Source of the DNA: Palsa-506 sp963836355
Lineage (GTDB): Bacteria; Actinomycetota; Actinomycetes; Streptosporangiales; Streptosporangiaceae
Assembly: GCA_963836355.1 (NCBI GenBank)
Contig: CAWIJO010000007.1
Coordinates: 372,001-436,000 of the forward strand
Reading direction: 5' to 3'
DNA: 64,000 nucleotides
In this document: positions 42,856 through 51,868 of the stretch, piece by piece
Numbering within the stretch: position 1 is the first letter of the stretch
Layout of the letters: each line of letters starts with the position of its first letter
Position numbers and translations under genes: made by a program
The notes under the pieces: generated by a model
Seen by the model: the letters and a program-made list of their open reading frames with translations, nothing else
Told to the model about the DNA's origin: nothing
Databases searched by the model: none

Positions 42856-43694
42856 CCAGCACGTCGGCGGCCGCCGACGCCGTCATCGATGGCGACGCCA
42901 TCCGCGCCTTCAATGTCCAGTACGGGTCGCGGGCAACCGGGCTGCCGCCGGTGGCCATCGTGATCGCCGCCTACAACGAGGAAGGCGCGATCGGCCCGGT
43001 CGTGGAGGCGCTGCCCGCGGCCGCCTGCGGGCTCGCGACCGCGAAGATCGTGGTATCAGACGGGGCAGCCGACGGCACGGTGAAAGAGGCCGCCGCGGCC
43101 GGCGCGCTGGTCTGCGACGTCCCGGTCAACCGTGGCCAGGGGGCGGCGCTGCGGCTCGGCTACCGGCTGGCCCGCGAGGGCGGCGCGAAGTACATCGTGA
43201 CGACGGACGCCGACGGCCAGTACAACCCGGCGGAGATCGAGCGGCTGCTGGAGCCGATCCTGGCCGACGAGGCCGACTTCGTCACCGGGTCGCGCAGGCT
43301 GGGCAGCGAGGAGACCAAGGACCCGGTACGGCGGCTCGGGGTCCGGGTCTTCGCGGTCGCCATCAGCGCGCTGACCGGCCAGCGGATCAGTGACACCACG
43401 TTCGGGCTCCGGGCAATGCGGGCCGAGGTCACCGGGAGCGTCCTGCTGGAGCAGCCGCAATACCAGGCCGCGGAATTGCTGATCGGCGTCATCACGCATG
43501 GCTACCGGGTGGTCGAGCGGCCCGCCACGATCCACAAGCGGCAGGTCGGCAAGAGCAAGAAGGGCAACAACGTCTTCTACGGCCTGCGCTTCGTCGGCGT
43601 GATCGGCGGAACCTGGTGGCGGGAGCGTCAGCGCCGCGGCCGCGGCGGCGCCGGCCGGTCGGCTGCGAGCGCGAAGGAGACTGGCTCGCCGTGA
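42852..43694 (+). CDS. Family 2 glycosyltransferase
   Basis: A 280-residue GT-A enzyme similar to polyprenyl-phosphate sugar transferases such as DPM1. It shows VAIVIAAYNEEGAIGPVVEA, VVSDGAADGTVKEA, PVNRGQGAALRLGYRLARE and the metal-binding YIVTTDADGQYNPAEIERLL. Further on are DFVTGSRRLG and the late conserved GLRAMRAEV. No transmembrane helices are present, so it works at the inner face of the membrane. With the epimerase and the GtrA-like protein it suggests synthesis and flipping of a lipid-linked sugar. The C-terminal Arg/Gly/Ala tail overlaps the convergent GtrA gene by 67 bases. Confidence 0.9.
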   Translation: MTSTSAAADAVIDGDAIRAFNVQYGSRATGLPPVAIVIAAYNEEGAIGPVVEALPAAACGLATAKIVVSDGAADGTVKEAAAAGALVCDVPVNRGQGAALRLGYRLAREGGAKYIVTTDADGQYNPAEIERLLEPILADEADFVTGSRRLGSEETKDPVRRLGVRVFAVAISALTGQRISDTTFGLRAMRAEVTGSVLLEQPQYQAAELLIGVITHGYRVVERPATIHKRQVGKSKKGNNVFYGLRFVGVIGGTWWRERQRRGRGGAGRSAASAKETGSP

Positions 43695-44347
43695 TCGGCG
43701 CGGCCGGCCCGGTTGGCCTTGGCCCCGGCGGCCCCGGCGGCCCCGTTGGCCGCGGCAGCTCCGTTGGCGCTGGCGAAGGCCGGCCCGGCCTCGCGGCCCG
43801 CGGCCGCTAGCCCCGGGCCGCCGGCCGGCGTGTCGGCTGCGACTTCCACGGCCTTCGAGCCGCGGTTCGCGAACAGCACGTAGTGGAAGATCGCGAACCT
43901 GGTGACGAACGTCACGCAGTTGGTCGCGAAGTACGCCACGTTGACGATCGCCACCCGCTCCCAGTGGCTGGCGCCCATCGAGATGGCCCAGACGCTCGCG
44001 TAGTGACTCGCCAGGCCGAGGACAATCCAGGCACCGACCGAGACCAGCCAGAACGGCAGCGTCTCCTTCAGCAGGTGCGGCTTGCCCTTGCGCTCCCAGG
44101 CCCACCGGCTGAGCACGTAGCTCACCGCCGCGCCGGTCATCGACGCGATAATCGCGGACGTCCCCGCGCTGACCTTGGTGATGCCGACCAGTACGGCCAG
44201 CGTGACCTGGCTGGCCGCGACGGCTGCCAGCGACACGGGCACGAACCGGACGAACCGCTTGCCGGTGTTGCTGCGGAGCTTGCCGCGCAGCGGCTCCGGC
44301 AGCATCTGCCAGGCAGCGTTCACGATCTTGGGCCGTGCCATAGTCAT
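43628..44347 (-). CDS. GtrA-like membrane protein
   Basis: A 239-residue protein with four transmembrane helices in the middle (about 30-160). The GtrA pattern is FVRFVPVSLAAVAASQVTLA, AIIASMTGAAVSYVLSRWAW, LPFWLVSVGAWIVLGLASHY, and NVAYFATNCVTFVTRFAIFH with FANR. GtrA proteins are thought to flip lipid-linked sugars, which fits the convergent GT2 gene. ATG 44347 gives the conserved N-terminus; the longer frame upstream is unlikely coding. The C-terminal 65 residues are Ala/Gly low-complexity and run antisense through the end of the glycosyltransferase gene. Confidence 0.82.
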   Translation of the reverse strand: MTMARPKIVNAAWQMLPEPLRGKLRSNTGKRFVRFVPVSLAAVAASQVTLAVLVGITKVSAGTSAIIASMTGAAVSYVLSRWAWERKGKPHLLKETLPFWLVSVGAWIVLGLASHYASVWAISMGASHWERVAIVNVAYFATNCVTFVTRFAIFHYVLFANRGSKAVEVAADTPAGGPGLAAAGREAGPAFASANGAAAANGAAGAAGAKANRAGRADHGEPVSFALAADRPAPPRPRR

Positions 44348-44568
44348 GGGTGTCCTAGGTCGACGCGCGATAGGTGTTGAGATAGGTAAGACAGGTATAC
44401 CGCACCGAACTTGTACCTGGCTGGATGACGCGCTTGTTCCAGGTCCCGTTACCCGCCGGAACGGAAACCAACCACAGGAGGATCGCTCGTAACAATAAGT
44501 TACAGCCGGGTGGCGTGGCAGCCCGGGTACCCGCGTCATTCTACGCAATGAGCCTGGGTGCGGGCGTC

Positions 44569-44662
44569 CGCCTCCGGCCGGCCATCCCGCCTCCGGCCGG
44601 CCATCCCGCCTCCGGCCGGCCATCTCGTCGCTGGCTGGCCATCCCGCCTCCGGCTAGCCCAT
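44569..44662. repeat. 19-bp tandem repeat, about five copies, at 3' end of DUF1906 gene
   Basis: CGCCTCCGGCCGGCCATCC is repeated at 44569, 44588 and 44607 (last base changed), with two diverged copies to 44662. The final diverged copy contains the stop codon of the DUF1906-lectin gene. The array occupies part of the spacer upstream of the gtrA-like gene (44348-44653), where I see no other gene. Confidence 0.85.
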
Positions 44663-46996
44663 ATGGCCGCCTAGGTCGTGCGGACCGCTCCAGCCGCCAC
44701 CGCGGCGCTGCGCGGCGAACCACAGGTGGCCGCCCCGGCCCCGCCAGAACACCTCGCTCAGCCCGCCGCGGCCGACGACGCCGAACAGCCCGCCGCGCAA
44801 CGGCCCCATGTGCAGGCTGACCGGCCGCCGCCAGCCTGCCCGCGGCCCGCGCGAGGTCTGCCAGAGCCGGTGGTCGGTGCCCGGCCAGAAGACGTGTACC
44901 CGGCCGCCTGCCGACATCAGCGGGAACGGCGCCGAGGCAAGCTCCCCGCCCAGCTCGCGCGGCCCGGACCAGCGGCGCCCCGGCGCGAACGAGGCTGACC
45001 ACAGCCGGTCGTTGCCGAATCCCCGCCAGAACACGTCGATGGCGCCGCCGCGGCGCGCGCTGGCGCGCGGCGCGCCGCCGAGCGGGCCCATGCCGAGGCT
45101 CGACGGCCTGGTCCAGCTCCGGCCGGGCCGCCGGACCACATGCCAGAGCGCACGGTCGCTGCCCTTCCAGAAGACCTGCACCGTGCCCGGCGACGACTCG
45201 GCGGGCGATGGGTCGGAGCTGAGGCTGCCGCGCAGGTCCTGCGGTCCCTTCCAGCCCTGCCCGGGGCTGAACTGGCCGTGCCAGAGATGGTTGTCGGCGG
45301 AACCCCGCCAGAACACGTCGACGACGCCGTTCGGCTGCGCGACCGCCACCGGCGGGCTGCCGAGCGCGCCCATCCGGCCGATCTTCTTCGGCGCCGACCA
45401 CGGCCGGCCGGCCTTGCGCGCTTCTTCCCAGAGCGCGTGGCCTGGTCCCTGATAGAAGACGTCAAGTGCGCCCGGGATCGGTGAGACCACGGTGGGCTGC
45501 GTGACCAGGGTGCCGCCCAGATCGGCTGGGACGGCCCCGGCCGGACCGGAGCCCGCGCCGGACAGCGGCCCGATATGCCAGAGGCGGCGATCGGCGCCGC
45601 GGTAGAACGCATCGACCGTCCCGTCCGGCTGGGCCGCCGCCCGCGATGCCTGCCGGGTGCCGCCGGGCGTCGCCAGTCGCACGTTCAGGAAGTCCTTGTC
45701 AATATTGATGGTGTCCCCGCCGAAGGTCTGCGTCACATTGCCGCTGTACTGGTGCAGCCGCTGGTGCCTGCCCCATTGCCAGTTGCGCAGGAACCGGTCC
45801 TTGGTATTCCTGGATCCGTTCCACAGCGCGTCGTAGATCACGTCCGGCATCTTGACGTGGCGGCTCCGGTAGTGCCTGGCCAGGTCCACGATCCCGGATC
45901 TGGAACTGCTGTAGATCCCGGCCCGGTAGCCCAGTTTGTGCAGCCGCCGGGTCCAGGCTGAGGCGAATTTGAGCACCTCGCCGGTCCGGCGCGGGCGGTA
46001 CGCCTCCATGTCGTAGTAGATCGGGGTGCGCGGCCCGAGGCCAAGCCGCCGCGCCTGCGCGACGGCGTCGCGGGCCGCCCGCCTCGCCTCCCGGACCGGC
46101 GACTTCAGCTGGTTGAACGATGCCTGCGGGCCGACGTACATCGGGAAGAAGCGCCAGCCCGCCGCCGCCTCGTGCCGGATCCAGCGCGCCGACAGGTTCC
46201 GCTGCCCGCAGGCCCGGTCCCGGCCGCCGATGTAGATGCCGATCGCGCGGTAGGGCGAGTGCCTGCGCCAGGCCCGCATGTACGACCTGCTCGGTGCCGT
46301 GCACGCGTCGAAGCCGCGCCCGCGGAAATTCGCTACGTTGGCCGGCAGCTCCGGCGGGTCGACTCGCGGGAACTGCGCGCTGTCGGCCGCCGACAGCGCC
46401 CGCGGGTTCGCGCCGCGGCGGACCCGGCGCGGGTTCGGGTTCGGGTTCGGGTTCACGATGACCGGTGCCGGCAGCCCGGCGCTGGCAAGGATCCGGTAGA
46501 TCCGGGTCGGGTCGGCGGCAAAGCTGGCGGTTACCCGGATCCGGGCGGCGGATACCGTGATCTGCCGGGAAATGGGATTCTCCACTGATGCGTAGTAGGT
46601 CCGCCCGGCGACCGGCGCGAGCTGCATTGCCTCGGTGCTGCCAATCAGCCAGCTAGGGCAATCCTGATTAGCTCCTGACCGGCCCAGGTAAATGACATGC
46701 CGGTCGAATCGGATACAAGTGCGCGGCCGCCGGGCCAGGTATATCACCGGCCAGGAGCGCGGGACCCGGAACGTGTATCCGCGGTAGGTGACCTGCTTCA
46801 GGCCAGCCAAGGCGGCCTGAGCCAGCGGGCCGCCAGCGCCAGCCTGGCCGCTCAGGCCAGTCCTGGCATTCGCGGCCTGCTGCCCGCTCGCGGCCGCATC
46901 GCCGCTGGCCGCGGGAACGGCCAGCGCGGTGACGGTGAGGCCGATGGCGAGCCTGCGCCCATGCCGCCGCAGCCAACGCAGCCGATCTGCGAGCAT
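44654..46996 (-). CDS. Secreted DUF1906 (glycoside-hydrolase-like) protein with lectin-like propeller repeats
   Basis: A 780-residue secreted protein. The N-terminus RWLRRHGRRLAIGLTVTALA is a signal peptide. A domain of about 65-160 lacks clear similarity. DUF1906, as in Rv2525c, follows at about 225-430: RGFDACTAPSRSYMRAWRRH, AIGIYIGGRDRACG, PIYYDMEAYRP, AGIYSSSRSGI and a terminal DTINIDKDFL. The C-terminal 340 residues are about seven tandem Trp-rich modules (DVFWRG...LWH...W..P..LGG), like fucolectin/PLL beta-propellers. It probably binds and acts on a surface or host glycan. A longer frame to 47218 exists, but the signal peptide fixes the start at 46996. Confidence 0.85.
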   Translation of the reverse strand: MLADRLRWLRRHGRRLAIGLTVTALAVPAASGDAAASGQQAANARTGLSGQAGAGGPLAQAALAGLKQVTYRGYTFRVPRSWPVIYLARRPRTCIRFDRHVIYLGRSGANQDCPSWLIGSTEAMQLAPVAGRTYYASVENPISRQITVSAARIRVTASFAADPTRIYRILASAGLPAPVIVNPNPNPNPRRVRRGANPRALSAADSAQFPRVDPPELPANVANFRGRGFDACTAPSRSYMRAWRRHSPYRAIGIYIGGRDRACGQRNLSARWIRHEAAAGWRFFPMYVGPQASFNQLKSPVREARRAARDAVAQARRLGLGPRTPIYYDMEAYRPRRTGEVLKFASAWTRRLHKLGYRAGIYSSSRSGIVDLARHYRSRHVKMPDVIYDALWNGSRNTKDRFLRNWQWGRHQRLHQYSGNVTQTFGGDTINIDKDFLNVRLATPGGTRQASRAAAQPDGTVDAFYRGADRRLWHIGPLSGAGSGPAGAVPADLGGTLVTQPTVVSPIPGALDVFYQGPGHALWEEARKAGRPWSAPKKIGRMGALGSPPVAVAQPNGVVDVFWRGSADNHLWHGQFSPGQGWKGPQDLRGSLSSDPSPAESSPGTVQVFWKGSDRALWHVVRRPGRSWTRPSSLGMGPLGGAPRASARRGGAIDVFWRGFGNDRLWSASFAPGRRWSGPRELGGELASAPFPLMSAGGRVHVFWPGTDHRLWQTSRGPRAGWRRPVSLHMGPLRGGLFGVVGRGGLSEVFWRGRGGHLWFAAQRRGGGWSGPHDLGGHMG

Positions 46997-47292
46997 GCTC
47001 GAATTCAGCGGTGTCCCCCCGTCCGCACCGACTGCATCCCGCCGAATTACCTGGCCCCCCGGCCCGGCGACTTGCGGACTTCCGCTGATCTCACGCAAGT
47101 GCTGACGGGAATGATTCGGTTGTCCTTTTCTCCGCTGCAAGCTAATTGCGCTAATGCTGCCAGGCCGGTGACTAGCCGGGCTGGCAGCTAATCCCGAGCC
47201 CAGACCTAGCAACAACATCCATACGCTCGCATAGATTCTCGAAACCAGCCGTCAGGACATGGCCTGCCGCGGGGTAATAAACCGGCTAGGTT

Positions 47293-47922
47293 ATGGCAAT
47301 GGAGTCATCTGGTTCCGGCCGCGGCGTGGCCGCCTCGCTGCTCAGCGTCGTCGTGCTGGCGGCGGGTTGCGCGTCGTTGCAGGCGCCGGCCGCCCAGTCC
47401 GGCCAGTCACCGGCCGGCCACGCCAGCCAGGCACCATCGGCCAGCGCGCAGCCGAGCCCGTCGGATCGCGCGCCGAGCCCCTCGGCCAGCCCGCAGCCGG
47501 GTTCGCCGGCCAGCCCGCAGCCAGCCCGGCCGGCCAGGATACGCGCGCTCGCTGCCAGGTACCTGGCGATAGCGCGGCCCGCCAATCACCGGCTGGACGT
47601 CGAGGTGGACGGCTTCAAGGATCATCGGCGCAACGACCTGGCGAAGGCCATCGCCGACCTGCGCGCGCAGGCAGCCACCGAGCGGCATTTCGACCGGCGG
47701 CTTGCCCGGATCCGATTCCCCGGCGCCATCGAGGCGATAGCCAGGGCGCTGATCCGGGCCAACCGGAGCCGGATCGCGCTAACCCGGCGGGAAGCGCGGT
47801 CGGCCTCGCTCGCCCAGCTGAGCACGTTCACCCGCCGCCATAAGGCAGCGGACGCCGCGGTCGAGACCCCGGTGAAGGCGCTCAGGAAGGCGCTAGGCCT
47901 GCCCCCGCCCGCGACCAGCTGA
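47293..47922 (+). CDS. Putative lipoprotein, function unknown
   Basis: A 209-residue protein. It has a short basic N-terminus, a hydrophobic stretch and the lipobox LAAGC (Cys at about 26), so it is likely lipid-anchored on the outer face of the membrane. A Pro/Ser/Ala-rich linker (about 30-80) with PSPSA-type repeats precedes a helical, Arg/Ala-rich domain of about 125 residues. I recognise no family in that domain. An ATG two codons later is an alternative start; no clear ribosome binding site is visible for either. Confidence 0.7.
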   Translation: MAMESSGSGRGVAASLLSVVVLAAGCASLQAPAAQSGQSPAGHASQAPSASAQPSPSDRAPSPSASPQPGSPASPQPARPARIRALAARYLAIARPANHRLDVEVDGFKDHRRNDLAKAIADLRAQAATERHFDRRLARIRFPGAIEAIARALIRANRSRIALTRREARSASLAQLSTFTRRHKAADAAVETPVKALRKALGLPPPATS

Positions 47923-47997
47923 GCACCTCCGCAGCCAGCCGCCCGAGGCGGCGGACCCGTGCCCCTCGCGCACTTCCCGCAGCGCCAGCACCCATCC

Positions 47998-48048
47998 GTG
48001 ATCACGGATGATTCGGGGAGCACTGGCGCGCGAATCTTCCACGATCAT
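47998..48048. repeat. 51-bp palindromic element, intergenic copy
   Basis: Arms TGATCACGGATGATTCG (47999-48015) and CGAATCTTCCACGATCA (48031-48047) pair with three mismatches around a 15-base loop. The right end reads CATGATCGTGGAAG on the minus strand, matching the cobN copy. A 16-base perfect palindrome (ATCCGTGATCACGGAT) overlaps its left end. It lies between the convergent lipoprotein and glyA genes and could also serve as a terminator. Confidence 0.75.
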
Positions 48049-48098
48049 GAAACGCTCGCCGGTTGTGGTGGCAACCACTGATGAGGGATCGGCGGGCG

Positions 48099-49361
48099 CT
48101 AGGCCCAGCCGGTCATCGGGAAGCCGCTGAGCAGGTCACGGATCTCGCCGGCGATCCGGTCGATCGACGGCTCGTCGTCCTTGATCGCCGCAGTGATCGC
48201 CTCGTCCATCCAGGCGGCAATCCGCGGCATGTGCTCCTCGGTGAGACCGCGAGTAGTGATCGCCGGAGTGCCGATCCTGATGCCGGACGGGTCGAACGGC
48301 TTACGCGGATCGAACGGCACGGTGTTGTAGTTGACCTCGATACCCGCCCGGTCGAGCGCCTTGGCGGCCGGCTTGCCGGCGATGCCCTGCGGCGTCAGGT
48401 CCATCAGGATCAGGTGATTGTCGGTGCCGCCGGACACCAGGCTGTAGCCGCGCTCAAGCAGCGCGGCGGCCAGTGCCTTGGCGTTCGCCACCACCTGGTG
48501 AGCGTAGCCGCGGAATTCGGGCTGCGCCGCCTCGCGCAGCGCGATCGCGATCGCGGCGGTGGTGTGATTGTGCGGGCCGCCCTGCAGGCCGGGGAAGACC
48601 GCCTTGTCCAGCGCCTTCGCGTGCTCGTCGGTAGACATGATCATCGCACCGCGCGGGCCGCGCAGCGTCTTGTGCGTCGTCGTCGTGATGACCTGGGCAA
48701 ACCCGACCGGGCTGGGATGCGCGCGGCCAGCGATCAGGCCGGCGATGTGCGCGATGTCCGCCACCAGCACAGCCCCGGTCTCCGCCGCGATCCCGGCGAA
48801 CGCGGGGAAGTCGATCGTCCGGGGGATGGCCGTCCCGCCGCAGAAGATCACCTTCGGCCGCTCCCGGCGGGCCAGGTCCCGCACCTCGTCGAGATCCACC
48901 CGGCCGGTGTCGGCCCGCACCCCGTACGGCACGGACCGGAACCACTTGCCGGTGGCCGAGACCGGCCAGCCGTGCGTCAGGTGCCCGCCGGCCGGCAGCG
49001 CCATCCCCATCACGGTCTCGCCCGGCTCCAGGAACGCCAGGTAAACGGCGAGGTTGGCGGGCGAGCCCGAGTAAGGCTGCACGTTGGCATGATCGACGCC
49101 GAAGAGCGCCTCGGCCCGGGCCACGGCGAGCCGCTCGATCGGGTCGACGAACTGCTGGCCCTCATAATACCGGCGGCCCGCGTACCCCTCGGAGTACTTG
49201 TTAGTCAGCACCGAACCGGCGGCCTCGAGGACGGCAACCGAGGCGTAGTTCTCCGACGGGATCAGCCGGACCTTCTCGAACTGCCGCCGCGCCTCGCCCT
49301 CGATCAGCTCGGCGATCTCCGGGTCTGCGCTGGCGACATGCGGAATAGGCGGCTGATGCAT
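48099..49361 (-). CDS. glyA: Serine hydroxymethyltransferase
   Basis: A PLP enzyme interconverting serine and glycine with transfer of a one-carbon unit to tetrahydrofolate. Its 420 residues include RLIPSENYASVAVLEAAGSV, TNKYSEGYAGRRYYEGQQFV, NVQPYSGSPANLAVYLAFLE and the PLP-lysine motif TTTTHKTLRGPRG (K231). The ATG at 49361 is supported by GAGGAGA about 7 bases upstream. It stands alone, with no glycine-cleavage genes adjacent and no riboswitch recognised upstream. Confidence 0.96.
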   Translation of the reverse strand: MHQPPIPHVASADPEIAELIEGEARRQFEKVRLIPSENYASVAVLEAAGSVLTNKYSEGYAGRRYYEGQQFVDPIERLAVARAEALFGVDHANVQPYSGSPANLAVYLAFLEPGETVMGMALPAGGHLTHGWPVSATGKWFRSVPYGVRADTGRVDLDEVRDLARRERPKVIFCGGTAIPRTIDFPAFAGIAAETGAVLVADIAHIAGLIAGRAHPSPVGFAQVITTTTHKTLRGPRGAMIMSTDEHAKALDKAVFPGLQGGPHNHTTAAIAIALREAAQPEFRGYAHQVVANAKALAAALLERGYSLVSGGTDNHLILMDLTPQGIAGKPAAKALDRAGIEVNYNTVPFDPRKPFDPSGIRIGTPAITTRGLTEEHMPRIAAWMDEAITAAIKDDEPSIDRIAGEIRDLLSGFPMTGWA

Positions 49362-49562
49362 GGTGGTCTCCTCGGGGACGACGGTGCACAGGGTCACGGC
49401 GGGCGCGCAGCGGCAGCAGCCATGTCCCGCTCGGGTTCGCTATCCTCATCATGCCTAACGGGGCCGACGGCGTACACCGACCGCGCCGGGCGGCTGCCAC
49501 CGCGGCCGGGCCGATAACATGCCGCCGGTGCGCTGTCACCCGGGCGCGCATCGAAACCGGCG

Positions 49563-50432
49563 CTAGGCGACGGCCGTGCCGGGCTGACCGGGGCCTGGCG
49601 TGCCCGGCCTGGCCGGCCTGAGGAGCCGGCGCCGCAGCAGGGCGCGCTCGGCGGTCGTCCATGCCGTCGTGGTCAGCAGGTAGATGCCAGCCGCCAGCGG
49701 CACCACGGCGGCGATCACGACCGTGGTGTAGGGCAAGACCCGGGTCAGCCAGCCGGGAACAGCGGCGGGCTTCGCGGCGCCAGCCGGCCGGGCCGCGGGC
49801 GCGGACCGCCGCGCTGCCCAGAGCGACCGCGCCGCCAGCGCCGACTGTGCTGGCCGGCCAGACAGTGCTGGCCCGCCGGGCGCTGCCGCCTGCCATCCAG
49901 CACGGGCGGAGATCCAGGCCACCACGGCGAGCAGCCCGAGCAGCCCGATGAACACGGCGCCCTGGGCGCTGAGCGGGCCCGCGCCGGACAGCAGATGGCT
50001 GCCCAGCGGCGCGCCGAGCAGGTTGTCACCCAGCAGGCCGTTGGGCTTGCCATTGATGGTGTGTTCGAGGAACAGCCGGTACATGACACTGAAGAACGGC
50101 AGCTGCAGCAGCGCCGGCAGGCAGCCGGCCAGCGCGCTGGTGTTCTCCCGCTGGTAGAGCGCGGCTAGCTCGGCCCGCAGCAGCTCCGGATTCCGGGCGT
50201 GCCGGTTCCGCAGCTCGGTGACCTGGGGAAGCAGCCGGGCCTGACTGGCCTGGCCGCGGGCTGCCGACAGGCTGAGCGGAAGCAGCAGCAGGCGGACGCT
50301 GATCGTGACCGCGACGATCGCGGCCACCGTGGCCAGGCTGCCGGTGACCGGCGCGAGGACCTGGGCGTACGCGGAGACAACGTGATAGGCGGCGCCGACG
50401 GCGGCGCCGAGCAGAGTGAAAAGAGCGGACAT
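49563..50432 (-). CDS. YidC/Oxa1 family membrane protein insertase (paralogue)
   Basis: A 289-residue insertase of the short gram-positive type. The N-terminal helix is followed by VAAIVAVTISVRLLLLPLSL, with the conserved Arg in the membrane groove, then KLLPQ-like RLLPQVTELRNRHARNPELL, YQRENTSALAGCLPALLQLP, and two later helices. The C-terminus is hydrophobic and Arg/Pro-rich. The main YidC gene normally lies next to rpmH/rnpA, so this is a second copy, as often found beside a DUF6412 gene. GGAGGG 8 bases upstream supports ATG 50432. Confidence 0.9.
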   Translation of the reverse strand: MSALFTLLGAAVGAAYHVVSAYAQVLAPVTGSLATVAAIVAVTISVRLLLLPLSLSAARGQASQARLLPQVTELRNRHARNPELLRAELAALYQRENTSALAGCLPALLQLPFFSVMYRLFLEHTINGKPNGLLGDNLLGAPLGSHLLSGAGPLSAQGAVFIGLLGLLAVVAWISARAGWQAAAPGGPALSGRPAQSALAARSLWAARRSAPAARPAGAAKPAAVPGWLTRVLPYTTVVIAAVVPLAAGIYLLTTTAWTTAERALLRRRLLRPARPGTPGPGQPGTAVA

Positions 50433-50565
50433 GGCGGAAACCCTCCAGCGGGTCGCAGATGGAAATGACTGCTGGAGACGGCCGCGAGGCGCGCCGGGCC
50501 TGGCTCAACTGGCGGCGCGCGGTCAGCCAAGCGCGCGGCCGGAGCCGGGCCGGAAAGGCGGATCG

Positions 50566-50871
50566 TCAGGCGGCCGCCGGGACCGCCGATGGCGCTCTGG
50601 GCCGGGGCCGGCCTGCCGCGTCCGGGTCGAGCTGCCGCTGGAATCGCGCCAGCCAGGACTTCTCCCGCAGCGCGGCGGCGCGGCTGGCCAGCGGATGGGC
50701 AGTGAGTGCCGCGGTGACCGAGGCGTTCCTGGCGATCAGCGCGACCAGCATGCCGGTCAGCACGATCGCGGCCAGCGCCACCAGGCCAGACGGCGTGGTC
50801 AGAGCGTGACTGGCGAGATGCCAGCAGCCAGCCAGCTGGCCGGTCAGGCCGGCTAGCCCGGTCAGCAGCAC
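50566..50871 (-). CDS. DUF6412 small membrane protein
   Basis: A 101-residue protein with two N-terminal hydrophobic helices (LLTGLAGLTGQLAGCWHLAS and GLVALAAIVLTGMLVALIAR) and a conserved C-terminus REKSWLARFQRQLDPDAAGR typical of DUF6412. In actinobacteria this family is regularly encoded just upstream of the extra YidC paralogue, as here (133-base gap). This suggests a joint, uncharacterised role in membrane protein insertion. The start is GTG 50871. Confidence 0.8.
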   Translation of the reverse strand: MLLTGLAGLTGQLAGCWHLASHALTTPSGLVALAAIVLTGMLVALIARNASVTAALTAHPLASRAAALREKSWLARFQRQLDPDAAGRPRPRAPSAVPAAA

Positions 50872-51000
50872 GATGGCTCCCGCGGAAAGTACGTCAGCGG
50901 CAAGCCCGGCTGGGCCTGCCGCCTTGAGTGTAGGCGGCGCCAGTCCGCCGCCGCCAGCCAGTTCAGTTCCGGCAGCTCAGCTGAGCGCTACCCTGGCAGG

Positions 51001-51852
51001 GTGTCAGGATCAGCCGGCCACAAGGCCACTACGGTGCCCGGGGCTGCGGTATACGCGCTAGGGACCAGTCCAGCCGAGCGCGATCGGCTGCGGCGGCAGT
51101 CCGAAGAGCTCAGCGCCCACAGCGCCGCGCTGCTCGACCGGGTTGGCGTCAAGCCGGGCTGGCACGCGATCGACCTCGGCTGCGGTCCCAGCGGGACCAT
51201 CCAGCTCCTCGCTGACCGGGTCGGGGCAGCCGGCCGGGTAACCGGACTAGAGGTCAACCCGGCCAGCGTGGTGCTCGCCCGCGAGCTCGCCGCCGAGCAC
51301 GGGCTCGCGAACGTACAGATCGGCGAGGGCGATGCCCGGCATACTGGCCTGCCGCCAGCCTCGTTCGACCTCGTGCACGCCCGCACCCTGCTGATCAACA
51401 TCCCCGATCCCGCCGTGGTGGTCGCCGAGATGGTCCGGCTGGCCAGGCCAGGAGGCTGGGTGGCAGTCCTGGAGCCAGACGCCAGCCTGACCTTGTGCTA
51501 CCCGCCGCACCCGGCATGGGACCGGCTGGTGCAAGCATTCCTGAGCGTGCACGACCACGACAACGCGGATCCGTTCATCGGGCGCCGCCTGCCCGAGTTG
51601 TTCCGGCAGGCCGGCCTGGTGGACATCGGCGTGGAGGCGAAAGCAGATATCTATCCGGCCGGGGACTCTCGCCGCACTATCCGGCTGGATCTGGTGCGCA
51701 GCATGCGGACCAAGATCCTGGCGCAGGGCATAGCCGATGAGCGGGAACTAGACGAAGCCGACCGGTCGGCGCGGGCACACCTCGATGACCCGCACACGCT
51801 GGTCATGCCGCATTTGCTCTTCCTGGCCTGGGGCCGCAAGCCGGTGACCTAG
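51001..51852 (+). CDS. Class I SAM-dependent methyltransferase
   Basis: A 283-residue methyltransferase with motif I AIDLGCGPSGTIQLLADRVG, motif II VTGLEVNPASVVLARELAAE, DARHTGLPPASFDLVHART, and RLARPGGWVAVLEPDASLTL. The C-terminal part resembles UbiE/Methyltransf_11 enzymes with an extended lid (about 180-240). The substrate is unknown. The GTG at 51001 follows directly on a spacer shared with the divergent DUF6412 gene. It ends 16 bases before the convergent cobN stop. Confidence 0.88.
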   Translation: MSGSAGHKATTVPGAAVYALGTSPAERDRLRRQSEELSAHSAALLDRVGVKPGWHAIDLGCGPSGTIQLLADRVGAAGRVTGLEVNPASVVLARELAAEHGLANVQIGEGDARHTGLPPASFDLVHARTLLINIPDPAVVVAEMVRLARPGGWVAVLEPDASLTLCYPPHPAWDRLVQAFLSVHDHDNADPFIGRRLPELFRQAGLVDIGVEAKADIYPAGDSRRTIRLDLVRSMRTKILAQGIADERELDEADRSARAHLDDPHTLVMPHLLFLAWGRKPVT

Positions 51853-51868
51853 GCAGGCCGTTCCGGGC

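Noticed and set aside
49362..49562. A glycine or other riboswitch upstream of glyA
   Set aside because: No tandem glycine-aptamer or other recognised aptamer boxes are seen in the 200-base spacer.
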